A stretch of DNA of 64,000 bases from Anthonomus grandis grandis (taxonomy: Eukaryota; Arthropoda; Insecta; Coleoptera; Curculionidae). The DNA is taken from NCBI RefSeq assembly GCF_022605725.1, contig NC_065547.1, positions 6,613,167 through 6,677,166 of the forward strand, in the 5' to 3' direction. A model generated the notes under the pieces. It made no database searches, was not told where the DNA came from, and saw only the letters and a list, made by a program, of their open reading frames with translations. Each line of letters begins with the position of its first letter. The stretch's first letter is position 1. This document shows, piece by piece, positions 32,581 to 44,950 of this stretch. The position numbers and the translations under genes are program-made.

Positions 32581-33049
32581 AGTCGATACATTATTTCCCC
32601 ACTTCTCAAATAGATTGAATTCTGAAAGACAAGCTATGCCAAAAATATAAAAAAAACTAAAACAGAAAGTAATTTTTAAGCTTATACAATGTACAGAAAC
32701 AAAATCTACAAGTTAATTATAGAATTGAAAAAATGAATACTAAGATAATTTTTTATAATTAATAAAAAAACTAATAACCATATAAAAAGTAATGTAAAAG
32801 TAGGGTCTTCTCTTATATTTTTGACGCCCATCACAGCGAAATAAAAAAACCTTAAACAGCAATTCCACCCCATTTTCAATTAAATAACAAGTACGGCACT
32901 TAAGGAAAGTGCAAGTAAAATTGCACACCCTGTAGAGTATCTAATTAATTTAATAAATTAAAAAAGTATTTCTGTAAACTTCTCTTTAAAAACCGATATT
33001 TGATAATGGAGACCAGATTATTAAATCAAATTATCGATTAATATTAGTA
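32581..33049. other. No gene; one lone transposon-like end
   Basis: Anonymous A+T-rich DNA. GCACACCCTGTA at about 32923-32934 looks like the right end of a TA-target element (CAGGGTGTGC inverted), but I found no matching left end nearby. Confidence 0.3.
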
Positions 33050-33507
33050 AAAAAATTAGAGGTTCCTAAAAATGTTTTATAGGTCGTACATAACTCAAGT
33101 GTATCAAAGAACAAACTAGGGGTTTCTAAAAAAAATACTAGGGTGTCGTTATAAATTGAACATAATTTACAGTGTATAATGAGAGAAACTAGCGGTTTCT
33201 GAAAAAAAGCTAGTGGCTTATCTTAATAGTTGAAATAAAAACAGTTTATCATAAAATAAACTAGGGGTTTTTAAAAAAAATTACTACAGGTTCGTCATAA
33301 ATTGGACATAATTAAAAGTGTTTGTATAATGGAAAAACTAGCGGGTGGAAGTTTACGATAGCATAGTGGTTAAAATAAAACCAGTTTATTATGGCCAAAT
33401 TAAAGGTTTCCAAAAATAAAATTACTAAAGTATCTAAGTAGTTCAAATAAAAAAGTTTATCATGATACAAAAAAGGTGTTTCTAAAAAAATCTATTAGGC
33501 TATATTT
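33050..33507. repeat. ~72-bp tandem repeat, about 7 units
   Basis: The recurring core AAACTAGGGGTTTCTAAAAA appears near 33061, 33120, 33192, 33264, 33340, 33406 and 33476 in ever more diverged form. Alternating unit ends (GTCGTTATAAATTGAACATA against GTTGAAATAAAAACAGTTTA) suggest a 144-bp higher unit. No coding content. Confidence 0.75.
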
Positions 33508-33660
33508 GTAGATATTATAAATTTGGAAAAAGCCTTTGATACACGTAAAAAACATGCTTTTATCAAAGTTGGAGTATATAGGCATACAAGTACCAGCGCT
33601 TTTGCTATTAAAAAGTTATTTCTTAAAAAGAATCTATATGGTGGTTCCAAGGTTATAAGG
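33508..33660 (+). pseudogene. Non-LTR retrotransposon RT scrap
   Basis: VDIINLEKAFDT, then after a frame change LSKLEYIGIQVPALLLLKSY and FLKRIY. This is the RT block around the first catalytic Asp (xDLxKAFDT...L..KLE..GI) of Jockey/CR1-like LINEs. Only about 50 codons remain. Confidence 0.7.
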
Positions 33661-33954
33661 TTTCAACCATAGCACTATCTTTGAATATTTAGGAAAAATT
33701 ATTCGTTAGGACGATACAGTACTAATTTATAACATGAAAAGAAGTGGAACAAAAATTATTCAAAGATATACAAAACATGATAAAACTGACCTAACAAGAA
33801 ATCACTGGAAAATAACATTCCCTATAGAATCAATAATATCAAAAATGAAAATGGTACTCCTATATTTTCAATTTAGTAAAAATACTAAGATTTCTATTAT
33901 ATTTTAAACTAATTCCCAAAAATAGTGATTTAAGTTTCATTTATATTTTACTTT
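33661..33954. other. Probable decayed LINE interior
   Basis: No recognisable motif, but it lies between two LINE scraps in the same orientation (33508-33660 and 33955-34143) and may be what is left of the same insertion. Confidence 0.3.
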
Positions 33955-34143
33955 TCTTGCAGTCACCAAAACCCTAAAACCATTAGAGATAATACAAAAC
34001 CGAATAATTAAATGTATATTTTGCCTACCATTGTTATTTTTTACCGCTAATTTGTTTAGGTGTTGTAGTCGTCTAAATATAAAACATTTGTTTTTAAAAA
34101 CTGATATAAACCAATATAAAACTGATATACTGTATACAGAATG
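33955..34143 (+). pseudogene. Non-LTR retrotransposon RT C-terminal scrap
   Basis: An open stretch of about 62 codons includes LKPLEIIQNRIIKCIFCLP and ends ...LYTE-stop. LxxLxxxQNRIIKxI is the usual signature downstream of the RT palm in insect LINEs (Jockey/CR1-like), before the C-terminal tail. Its 3' side runs into the duplicated block A. Confidence 0.6.
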
Positions 34144-34192
34144 AAAAAGTGTTTCAAAAGCAGACAAACCCATTAATGGTGTAAGCAATTTG

Positions 34193-34577
34193 AAACATTT
34201 ATTTTTAACTGATATAAAATTGCATATAAACATTACTTTTTTCTCATTATCTATCTATTTCCTTACTATAGAATAGCATGCATATCACCAGTTTTTTAAA
34301 ATAACATATTAAGTAAAGCAAATAAGAAAAAAAACGACCATCGTACCCATTTAAGTTATGCCTAATATAAGCTTATAAAATTAAATGCATTTTAAACAAT
34401 ACATGAAGGTGCTTAACCACAATAATAATATTATAAAGGTCTGAATGTCTTTAATCATCCAGATCCATTAGTTACGTCCCGACCTTACCGCCGGGACCTT
34501 AGATTAATTAACCTTTTAATCTGAATAATCACCGCGTTAATGGCTTTGGTCAAAAACAATTTCGGATTGATTTATTG
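34193..34577 (+). repeat. Duplicated block A (copy 1)
   Basis: It matches 37267-37645 at high identity over about 385 bp, including GTCCCGACCTTACCGCCGGGA (GTCCCGACATTACC in the other). The central GC-rich segment (CCGCCGGGACCTTAG) is conserved between copies. No reading frame. Confidence 0.9.
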
Positions 34578-37099
34578 AGGCGTTTCGTTCAAGAAATTAG
34601 TTAGTTAGTTAGTTGGTCGACCGAATAACTCTTAAAGGGAAACCGGTATAAGGATCAGAGTCATTTTCGATAGCATAAGTTTAAAAATTCATCTTCTTAG
34701 TTTAATCAAAGTCTAAATATTTCAACTTTCAGTCTATATAATATTTGAACAAAATAGTAAGATAACCACGTAAAAGTGTTTAAAAATTACAACAATAGCG
34801 ATTTTTTTAATGCCTAACTTTTGGTCTATACTGTATGTTTCTTAACCTTGATATAGTAGCAACACAATAACCCCCTTTGGTGAATCAAAAGTTCCGCGAA
34901 CCGTGTAAAAAGTGTGGGAAAACGGATGTGAGAAAAAACCTACCGAACCATAACTAAGAATAACAAATTAAGGCGATATTTTTTTGGATTATAGTAGTGC
35001 ATTTATTGTTAATAAGAAAACAAAATGATGGGTGGAAAATGTTTGTTTTTTCTTTGGTTAATATTAGCCATAATAGTTCCTTTTTTATGTATCACGAACT
35101 CCTAGTTATATCGTGTTGTAGAAGAAGTTCTAATTTCAAGTGGATTTTTCGAGGATATCTGGTAAAATGAGAAAACCTTCTTGAAAATCTTTTCTTCTTA
35201 TTTTCTCTTCTTATATAGAAGAAGTTTGTTGAATATATGCCAAACATTCAGGGGAAATTTCTTGGGTCAAAATGGGAAGAAAATCTTGTAAGAATTCGAA
35301 ATTGATTCGATTCCAAATTAGTGGGATTTTGGTATTGTCAGAAGCTTTACAAAAATCTAAATGCTCCGAAAACTCATATATTTTTAAGATTATTTGATTA
35401 AACCCTTGTTTTAGTATTTTAAAAACTTATACAAAATATTTAAAAAGATAATTTTTATTTATTTTGTTTCCTTCTCATTTGTTTGTCATATTTGTTTCTT
35501 CCTTAAACTGGCCATCAAATTCATAATAAGATATTTTAAAAACCACCACAAATATTATCACACAATCGGAAGTAGAATATTCAAAATAATATTTCTAATA
35601 ACCTGCCATCAAAGTTACAATCAACTAAAGTCACCAGTTTGGAGTTAATGGTGATTATAAACAGTGTCCTATGAACAATATTTTTTAATTTTCTTATGTA
35701 GATCATGTTTAAGGTTAGATACCTTAAGGAGCTTCTGCTAATATGATCACAGGATAAAAAGTAAAAAATTTAAAAAAATATTCTTGCTAAACTTTATTCA
35801 AATTTAAACCAGTTTAAGTAAAAGTTATGGAAATTTTGATTTAAGGTGGGCTGCAGGGTTCTGCTTGTCTGGCTATCTAGCTATTCAATAAAGGCTATTT
35901 TTGTGGTTTTTTAACTAATATCAACTGCCTGAAAGAGTAAGGAAAATTATGACAATTTTCTAAGCAATTAAAAATATTTTTATCTCCTTTTAACTAATTT
36001 AGTGAGCTATGATGATTTTTCAGACAACTCAGGACTTTACAGTCTTATTTCAATAAATTACAACTACCTGGAAGAGTGAGAAAAGTTATGATCATTTACC
36101 ATGCCGTTAAGTATATTGTTGAGTCTTTCTAATGAATTTCAAGTGCCTGAACGAGTAAGACAATTAGACAATTCAAAAGCAATTATTCGCTTTAAATAGG
36201 AAGTATAGAAATATTGGTCATGATAGGCAGTAGCATGCAAAAAAAAAGTTTGTTTCGAATATCTCAAAAATCACTGCGAATTTAAATTCCTGGAAGATTT
36301 TGATGCTAAAGTACTAAAATTTATAATTTTCAAGACACTGCTAGGAAAATTTTAATTCTTTCATCATTTAGGTTTAATAAAGTAACGTTTTCATTAGAAT
36401 TGTGTAAAATATATGAAAAAAAAACATGTTCCAAAGTTTTCAATCTCAAAAAAACCCTTATAGAACGAACCACCCTCTTTCACCTTCTCCTGCCTCTCTC
36501 ATCTCTTCAACTCTTAAGCAGCTCCTATACTAAATTAACTATATTTCTCGTCTATCCTGTTGCTTTAAATAATAATTTGTTGCGCCCGATCTTCGTTCAA
36601 CCCTCGTCAGTTTTTCGTTAAAAGTGTCAGCGGCAGCACCGTGAAAACGGTATGGAAAACCGAATGTTTCGGGCATCGCCTTTACGTTTTACGACACGAC
36701 GGAAATTGGAAAAGGGACCTTAATTAGCTTTTTATTGATTTAGTATAACGCACACCTATATAACACTCGCCCATTTAAACCTAATTATTTGGACCTTTCT
36801 TTCGGTTTAAATTACTAAAAAGACGTGTTTATATCCTGACCCGTTTATGTAATGAAGCTTTCCACATTAAAATCAATTAGGCTCGTTATCATAATTTTTT
36901 AAATAATAAACAAAGATTTTACTAATTACAAACAATTTAAAAAAATTATTGAAAAGTGAATGACAAATAAGTGTAATAAACCAAAAGCAACTATAATAGA
37001 AGAAGTTAAACTTTGGAATCTCTTAGGAAAACTGTTAAGAGCCCCGCAGTGTCTAGCCATTAAGCAAGCATCTTCTGAGCTTAAAGAAGAAAAAAATTG
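34578..37099. other. No gene; weak repeats and a GC-richer patch
   Basis: Positions 34578-35800 are anonymous A+T-rich DNA. At 35920-36170 three diverged units of about 130-140 bp contain 'CTGCCTGAAAGAGTAAG'-type text. Positions 36470-36860 are richer in G+C and pyrimidines and may be a conserved noncoding segment. Near 37000-37095 a frame EEVKLWNLLGKLLRAPQCL stays open for about 35 codons just before block B and may belong to an old retroelement. Confidence 0.35.
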
Positions 37100-37813
37100 A
37101 CGAAATTCATAATGCTATAAAAAGACTTACTACTGCAGTACAAGTGGTTGCAGAGGTTGTACACTATTCCAAAATTGCAAGCCAATATTAATGAACTTGC
37201 TTGAAATTAACTGAGACAAGCTGATTCTACCGGCAGTAAATCATCCCAATGCTTCTTCTAAATATAAAACATTTATTTTTAATTGATATAAATTTGCAAT
37301 AAACATTCATTTTTTTTTATATATCTATTTCCTTACTATCGAGTAGCATGCATGTCACCACTTTTTTTAAATAATATATTAAGTAAAGCAAATAAGAAAA
37401 AAAACGCCCATCGTACCCATTTAAGTTATGCCTAATATTAGCTTATAAAATTGAATGAATTTTAAACAATACGTGAAGGTGCCTAACCACAATAATAATA
37501 TTATAAAGGTCTGAATGTCTTTAATCATCCGGATTTATTAGTTACGTCCCGACATTACCGCCGGGACCTTAGATTAATTAATCTTTTAATCTGAATAATC
37601 ACCACGTCGATGGCTTTGGTCAAAAACAATTTGGATTGATTTATTTCAGAATTCATAATGCTATAAAAGAACTTAATACCGAAGCACAAGTGGTGATCAT
37701 AAATTATCATCCAGAGGTTGTACACTATTCCGAAATTGCAATCCAATATTAATGAACTTGCTTGAAATTAAATGGGACAAGCTGATTCTACCGGTAGTTA
37801 ATCATCCCAATGC
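37100..37813 (+). repeat. Block order B - A' - B' (nested duplication)
   Basis: Block B (37100-37252) and B' (37648-37813) are copies (ATTCATAATGCTATAAAA; GAGGTTGTACACTATTCC). Between them lies A' (37267-37645), the second copy of 34193-34577. B' has a 13-16 base extra segment (ATCATAAATTATCATC). B may be part of an old retroelement frame, but I cannot name it. Confidence 0.8.
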
Positions 37814-38206
37814 AATGAGCCATTAATTAAAAATCGTAATGGCATTAGTGTTCACCCACAAATCTTTGGCAAAAGGTGTTGGATTTTAAAACAAACCGTT
37901 GCTCTGGTGAGTGAGAAAAAGTGATAATGGAGATAGAAGTAAACGTACCTAAAGAAGAATATACTGAACGAGTAGTAGTCATCATAGAGAACGTTTCCAC
38001 TTCCTTGGATAACTTAAACTTACCAAAAGACTTGTTTAGAAAGTTAAAGCATACGTTATCGAGTTGGAAAATTCAGATGTTCAAGTGCCACTGATTGGAA
38101 ATATCAATATACTAGTCTTCCAAATAAGATACTAAAAAATTAAATATAAAGATTTTTGAAGGCAAAAAGTCAAGATTAAAATAAAATTGGCATATGGTTC
38201 CTATCT
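37814..38206. other. No gene recognised
   Basis: Mixed composition downstream of block B', with an open-looking stretch near 37925-38060 (EVNVPKEEYTERVVVIIENV) that may be a retroelement protein scrap. No diagnostic motif. Confidence 0.3.
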
Positions 38207-38524
38207 ATGTATTGTTTCTGGTCCCTAATCGGTAACCAGAAGAATAATTTAGATATACCTTCTTATAATATTTACCCTGTATCTGGAACTGAAAATATTG
38301 CAAACATGTTTGCAATATATTTTAGTTCCATGTTTGTTTCTGATTTCTCCATTAACCAGGTAAAGTGTCCACTTAAAGCTCAAATAAAAAAAAAATTAAA
38401 CTCTCTCTCAAGCTCACCCATTTACAAAATGTGCAATTATTTTAACATGTATGTGTGTGATTTGGGTTTAGACCTTCTAGATTTAAATAAGTTTAGCAAA
38501 TTTATTGACGATAAACTTTATTAA
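38207..38524 (+). pseudogene. LINE scrap, endonuclease-RT linker region
   Basis: The frame includes FWSLIGNQKNN, IPSYNIYPVSGTENIANMFA and YFSSMFVSDF. This is the usual pattern just before the RT of Jockey/RTE-like elements (FW.....; IPS; ...I.N.FA.HFSSVF). It stays open for about 105 codons to TAA 38524, but the rest of the element is missing. Confidence 0.55.
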
Positions 38525-38838
38525 TAAAATTTATTATTTTTTGCAAGCATTTGTATCCTGGAAAAAATGTGGAATATCTTTAAGCATTTTGTTTAAATCT
38601 GTACCTGACAAGACAAAACTAACATTTATACTGTAAAGGCAAATCGCTAAGTTTTACTTCGGAAGTCAAGTACTCTAGCGTACCACTCGATAGCAAGCTA
38701 AATAGGAACTGTTATAAAGAAAATACGGAAATTATCATTTACATTTTTTTTCGGCTTGGTCTTGATAAATACTAATAGCAAAATTTACAGAATAAAATAT
38801 TTTAATTAAAATATTTTTTTCTGTAAACTTTGCTAATA
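38525..38838. other. No gene seen
   Basis: Anonymous A+T-rich DNA up to the mariner left end. Confidence 0.4.
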
Positions 38839-40131
38839 AAGGGTGTTTTTTTGAGAGGTACACAAATTTGAAGTGAAATAAAACTATTAAAAAAAATTAT
38901 TGACATGGTATTGGTTTTATTTAAAAGATATTGATATGCCATTAGTGCTTAAAAATGATTTCGGGCATATAAGCGCCACGGCTGGTTCGAATGTAGCGTA
39001 ATCGGGAGACAAATGTCGACCACTTTTTCAAGCATCTGGGGCCGTATCTCGGCAATAACGCGACGCATGTTTACTTCCAAGTGATCCAACGTCTGTGGTT
39101 TATCTTTGAAGACATGTGACTTCACATATCCCCAAAGAAGGTAATCCAGGGGTGTGAGATCACACGATCGTGGAGGCCAGTTCACAGGTCCATTGCGTGA
39201 AATTATGCGATCATGGAATGTTTCCCGCAATAAATTGATAGTGTCACGCGCTGTGTGGCATGTTGCACCATCTTGTTGAAACCAAAGCTCTGCCACATCA
39301 AGTCGGTTTAACTGAGGAACAAAAAAGTCGGCAATCATGGCTCTATAACGTTCTCTATTGACTGTAACCTAACCTTCTGGTCGTCATCTTTAAAAAAGTA
39401 TGGGCCAATGATTCCTCCTGACCATAAAGCGCACCAAACTGTGACTTTTAATGGATGTAAGGGCGTCTCAACAAAAGCTTCTGGATTTTCTCTACTCCAA
39501 ATTTGGCAGTTTTGCTTATTGACGAAGCCGTTCAACCAAAAATGAGCCTCATCGCTAAACAAAATTTTGGATTGAAAAAATGGGTCAAGCTGAATACTGT
39601 TTTCCGCCCATTCACCAAACGTATGGTCACGCGGTTTCAGTTCTTGCACAAGTTGGATCTTGTAAGCTCGCAAGCCAAGATCTTGCCGCAAAATCTTCCA
39701 CAAAGTGGATGGGCACAGCCCCAATCGACGTGTTGTGCACGATGGCGAATCGACTCATTCGGGCCCTGTTCAACACTATGCTCCACAGCAGCAATAACTT
39801 CTTCTGTGCGCACTGTATGGCGTCTTTGTGGATGCGTATTATCAACTAGAGTATGCATGTTACGAAAACGATCCATGGTTTTTCCAATAACTTGCTCAGA
39901 TGGCCGATTATGTCGACCGTAAAATGGACGCAGCGCACGGTAAGTTTCGCGAATTGAACTATGATTTTCAAAATATATTTGCACAATTTGAAAGCGTTGT
40001 TCTGGAGTAAGTCTATTCATTGTGGAATGGCAAACTGTACTGACCACGAATACATCACCAACTGTCAAATTGACAATCACCAGAAACAGTTTTGACAACT
40101 TAAAATCCAAACCTTTAAAAAAAACACCCTT
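38839..40131 (-). mobile_element. mariner element, DD41D type, short TIRs
   Basis: The ends read AAGGGTGTTTTTTT, inverted, each next to TA (38837-38838 and 40132-40133). The TIRs are only about 20 bp. The length of 1293 bp encloses one reverse-strand transposase. It belongs to a lineage different from the other two mariners by its termini, but has the same catalytic spacing. Confidence 0.88.
38942..40020 (-). pseudogene. mariner transposase, DD41D, frameshifted
   Basis: ATG at 40020 (MNRLTPEQRFQIVQIYFENH, first HTH). Later come SDEAHFWLNGFVNKQNC (first Asp), QQDGATCHTARD (second) and LTPLDYLLWGY (third, 41 residues on), so the catalytic triad is intact. Breaks: a frame change after ESIRHRAQ near 39735; a small deletion in the PRDH..FGEWA region; a 5-bp tandem duplication of GGTTA near 39370 that shifts the frame; and a shift near 39015. 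In the correct frame the end reads RGAYMPEIIFKH with stop at 38942, the usual tail of this group. Otherwise full length. Confidence 0.93.
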
Positions 40132-40133
40132 TA

Positions 40134-42213
40134 GTAAGAGCTTAAGGCCAAATTCTCATATGTTAATTTCACACTTTGAATAATGGATGCATAACTTAAA
40201 TGGATCTCGTTTACACATTTATTTAAAATTAACTGTTTTCATAATTGATTTGTTCATTATTTAATTTTCCTCATGTTGTCGTATAATACTACGAACAAAA
40301 TAATGACTAGTTTTTCCAGGTTATTTCACTGAATTTTTTTGAGGTTATTTGAACCTACAAAAACCTATTATGAAATTTATTTTTTTTTAGCATTGTGTTT
40401 ATATCATTATCTGTAAAAAATTTATTTTTTTTAAATCGGTTTCATTTTCACATAATTTTCAGGCTTACATGCCTGTAAAAAATTAAAAATTTAATGATTT
40501 TTTTCAGGCAACTGACTATTGCCTGAAATTGTTTTTGTCTTTTATTTTAAATACCTGGAAAAAATAAAATAATTTAAATTTTTTCATGTTTCTAATAATT
40601 GAAAATAATATATATTTTCAATCTTTTTCAGGCATTAATACTCTAGAAGTTATATATATAATATTTTTTTTAAGATTTAAATGCCTGTTTTTTTCTTTCA
40701 ATTTTCAAATTAGTATTCATACTTTAAGCTTAGAAGTTTGGAAAGAAAAAAAAATATTTAAAATATTTTTTAAATTTTTTGCAAGTATTTGTATCCTAGG
40801 AAAAATATCTAAATTTTTACTAGCTTAATTTTTTTTTAATTTTTGGCAGTTTCTGTCTGTTAGTTCAAATGATTAAAGGAAATAAAAAACTTCGATTTTC
40901 ATAACGTTTCTAATAATTGTAAAAAATTGAATATTTCGAAATTCTTTTCAGGTATAAATGCCCAAGACGAAAAAACGGTTTTAAAGGCTTTTTAAATGCT
41001 TGACTCTTTTTAAAATTTTTAAGTGTTATTGAAGCTTTTACCTTAAGCGCCTGGAAAAAACTAAATAATTAAAAGTTTTTAATTTTTTCCAAACTTTTAT
41101 ATTTTACGTAAAAAGTGAAATTTCATATTTTTTTTGTATTTTATTCAAATCTGTACCTGCAAAATGTAAAGTATCTTTTATATGAAAAATATATATTTAT
41201 TTATTTTTTTATGATATTGTTTTAGAATTTCAATATTTTAGTTTATATGCCTAAAAAAATATTAATGTTAGTCTTTTAGTTCAATTTCCTTAAAGAACTT
41301 AAAAAATTTTAAAGTTTATCATGTTTTTAATAATTGAAAAAAATTGATTATTTTTAAATTTTTTTACGCACATCTAAGACCATAGAAAATTTTTTTTTTA
41401 ATTTTTAATGCCTAAAGAAATCTTTTTTTTTAAATGTTTAAATGATATTCAATGCATATGTAATATAAATAAGTTAACAATTATTTTTAATATATACCTA
41501 CAAAAAAAGTTTTTAATTTATTTTAGGCATATTTGACATGTAGAAGCCTTAAAAGCCTTGAAGGCCAGATACAACAAGATATTTTTTATCATAAAATGAT
41601 TTTCAAATATTCACCTCAAATGCCTGGAAAAACTAAAAATTTAATAATTTTTTCCTTTTTTTTTCACGTAATTGTATCTTAAAAAATTTTGAATTTTGAC
41701 ATGTTTTTATAATAACTACGAAATTTTTTGATATCTTTTGCTAAAAAATATTACCAAAAATTTAATTATTTTAAAATTTTTCTAGGTGTTTTTGGTCTAG
41801 GGAAATTTTGACTTTTTTAATGTCTAATAATTGCAAAAAAAATATTATTTTTCATATTCCTCCCAGCATTAACAACCATTTTTTTCTACTTCTAATGATT
41901 TAATTTTTTACCAAAAATGCTTGGAAATAATAAAATATGAACCTAATTTTTAAAATTTTCCATGCCTTTGTAATCTGGAAAATTTTAAGGTTTTGGGCAT
42001 ATTATAAATAATATATAAAATAATTTTTACATAATTTTTCCAGTAAAATAACTAACATATAGAAATGTCCGATAATAAGAGTATAAAACAATGTTAACAA
42101 TCTATATTGAAATTACTTCAAAAATGCTTGAAAATGGTGATTTAAAATTTAATGTTTTCTGATAAATAACTCCTTTAAGCATGAAAATTTTTCCCTTCAG
42201 TTATTTAGTTACT
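40134..42213. repeat. Degenerate CCTGGAAAA / TTTTCCAGG repeat landscape, part 1
   Basis: Dozens of diverged units, each built from 'ATGCCTGGAAAAA(N)TAAAAATTTAATAATTTTTTCC' (a long imperfect palindrome) and 'AGGCATTTGTATCCTGAAAAATTT'. Clear half-sites are near 40551, 41050 and 41617. The frame at 40586-40828 is a by-product of it. No gene. Confidence 0.65.
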
Positions 42214-42375
42214 TTATAAAAAAGACAACCGAAACTTATTGAAAAACTACAGACCAATAAGCGTACTACCATGTTTCTCAAAAATCTCATTGAACTCAAA
42301 TTGTCCAAAATACTGTAACATTTTTTTAAATCAGTGCAATTTATTCAACACACATACAGGCTACACTTTAAATTA
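42214..42375 (+). pseudogene. LINE RT scrap (NYRPISVLP)
   Basis: LYKKDNRNLLKNYRPISVLP, then CFSKISLNSN, to a stop after about 54 codons. NYRPISVLP..SKI is the hallmark RT-0/RT-1 motif of Jockey/CR1-like LINEs. Both neighbours of the motif are lost. Confidence 0.85.
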
Positions 42376-44379
42376 ATCCACTCAAATTACAAAACCTATT
42401 TTAAAACATATAGAAAAGAATAATTAATTTAAGCTCTTTTTTAATCGAATGTTAGTGGTGGAGATTCGTATCCATTTAAGTTATGCACTTATTTAGATAA
42501 TTTTTCTGCCATATTTGGTTCTTTTGAGGGCAAAAACTTCTCCCTCTAGTAAACTGAGATCTCCTCAGGGAGTCTTTATCATCCTGTTCCCTAACAATTA
42601 ATCTGCAAGTTCCAACTAACTAAGGAGTCTAAAAACACATTAAAATAATTACTGCACCCCCCGTGTATACATCTTTAATTTGTTAAAGAGATATGCACCG
42701 TGTTATTTTTAATCAAGACACTAGGAGGACGTGCAGATTTAATCTTATATTCATTAACGGTATTGCAGTTGGTAGAAAGAGACGAGAGGGCGTGTACACA
42801 GGTATAAACAGGCCGGATAGAGAGGCTCGGAGACACGTAACTTAAAATACGTGTGCACCGGTAAAGAAACTAAGAGGATTAAATTATAATTTTAGAATAG
42901 GTCGCTGTGTGTCTCTCTCTCGCTCGCTAGTGCTACTTTCTGTCAAAAGCGACTAGACGAGGACGCGAAACTGGGTGGATGCTGCTTTGTATTTTGTGCA
43001 GACGCTTTTGGAGCTTGTTTATTTGGTTTTAAAGATAAGTAGATATGTTTTGGTATGAATATTTAGGAAGAGAAGATTATTATATACATATTAGGTTCGA
43101 GGTATATTTTAGAGAGTTTACAAATTCATGAGAGTGTTTTTTGGGTTAAAAAAGAATACAAAATATATGATGTGCAAAGTTTAAAGCAAAAGTCTTTTAT
43201 CTCTCTCAGGCGTTTCTGGTCTGAAAAATTTTGAATTTTCTCTCATTTTTTTGATAATTACTAAAAAAAATATATTTTTTAAAAATTTTCCAGGCATATA
43301 TAACTTGCAAGAAATATTTTTTTAATTTTCTATACAGTAAATTTAGATTAAATATATACAGTTTAAGTAATTTAAAAATTCACTTTAAAGAACCTTTAAA
43401 TAATAACAGATACAAATTATACTGTGAACAGATAAATATACTATACTCAAGATAGGATTAATTAAGCTTTACCACATAAACTAAATTCATATTCTTTAGC
43501 TATTTGATTCTTTTTAGGCTTCTGTCAATTGATTTTATAGGATTTTATTTCTTTTTATTTTGAATTATATCTGAAAGCATTTATCAATATTAAAGTCCAA
43601 TAAATATCTTATAGTAAATTAATGTTATCTTCTTATAGTAAACCTTCTACCCCAAATGCCTGAAATTTTTTTTTTATTTTTAGGTTATGTTTGGAAGTAT
43701 ATGAATTTTAGTATTTTGGGTCAAACGCCTAGAAGAAATGAATTATTTAATGAGTAATTTTTTGATAAAAACAATGCTTGGAAATTATTTTTTAAGACAA
43801 AATGAGATTTACCTCAAATTCCTAGAAGAAATTAAATATATAATATTATTCCTAGAAGTTTTTAATTTTTTTTTCTTGTTTTTTATATAAAACCATGCGA
43901 AAAAAAATTAAATTTTAATTTTTTTAACACACTTGTACCCTGTATTTTTTTAGCATTACGATTAATATTATCTGGAAAATTGACAAGAAAAATATTTCCT
44001 AACACTTAAATACCTGGAAAAAAAATAAATTTAATAATTTTTAGTTTTTTCCCAGGAATTCGTGTCTTGTAAATCTTTCGAATTTTCTTATATTTTTAAT
44101 ATGAAACGAATGAAAAAAACTAAATTATTTTTGTACAATTCTTCCCTATAACTCATAATATAATTAATCTCTTAACATTTTTTCAGGGAAATTAACCATT
44201 CCCAAACATAACTTTGCACAAAAAGATATTCTATAAAGAAAAACAACCCTTGCGCCTTAAAACGATACGACCCAGACCACCATAAACATAACTCGTAACC
44301 ATAATATACGAAATATCGTACATATTCATATACACAAACCGAGCTTAAAAATGATCCTAGTAAAAATGAACGGATCCGG
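42376..44379. repeat. Repeat landscape with a GC-richer patch
   Basis: Positions 42620-43010 are notably richer in G+C (with CTCTCTCTCGCTCGCT near 42913) and may be a conserved noncoding or promoter element; no frame stays open. The rest (43200-44160) carries CCTGGAA/AGGCAT half-sites. The frame at 44172-44429 (reverse) ends in a GGAGG-repeat region near 44395 and has no domain. Confidence 0.45.
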
Positions 44380-44950
44380 TTATATATGGGGGTTGAGGAG
44401 GAGGAGGAGGGAGTGGTTATGAAATACAAGACGCCGTAAATATTTAAGTGTTATGTCCGCGGGATCCTCCCTTACTAGACGCTATAATAGGCGATCTTGT
44501 TATTTCTCATGTTACGACTTGCCCCCTGGTGGGATATTTTTCGGAATTTTAAGGTTTTCGGACTGACAATGCGGCGCCCGTTGTTGCAGATTCCGGATAA
44601 TAAATTTCGTTGGATAAGAGCATGTTTTGTACTTCACTGAACCCCGCTGCTTGGCATATACTTTGTGTTTTTGGCTCACTCCTTCTCGCCGATTTTTATA
44701 TTTTCGGGGTTTTCTTTTAGGTTCTTTTTCCTCCACCGCTGTTTCGGAGGAAATTTATTAATATTTTTGCATTTTGTATTGCCCGTCAATAGCAAGCTAC
44801 ATTGTTGTAGGAAATTTATTTACATTTTTTACTTACAGTGATTGAGATGGTGAATTTTACAGTTAAATTGAGACAACGATTTAAGAGAGATCTTCTGTGT
44901 TTAAAGGCATCAGATTGAACAATCTTTTAATTAAAGTTACAAATGTTGGT
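44380..44950 (+). repeat. Higher-order segment, copy 1 of 3
   Basis: From TTCGTTGGATAAGAGCATG (about 44600) through GAATTTTACAGTTAAATTGA (44852) to ACAAATGTTGGTTCCTTGGA (44940). Diverged copies are at 47808-48060 and 49937-50050. This copy is the longest and most G+C rich. The reverse-strand frame at 44512-44736 is Lys/Arg-rich but without a domain, and is not supported by the other copies. Confidence 0.75.

Noticed and set aside
39503..39922. 139-codon + strand frame
   Set aside because: Shadow of the reverse-strand mariner transposase, which has the catalytic motifs.
44512..44736. Lys/Arg-rich reverse-strand frame
   Set aside because: Not preserved in the second and third copies of the same segment.
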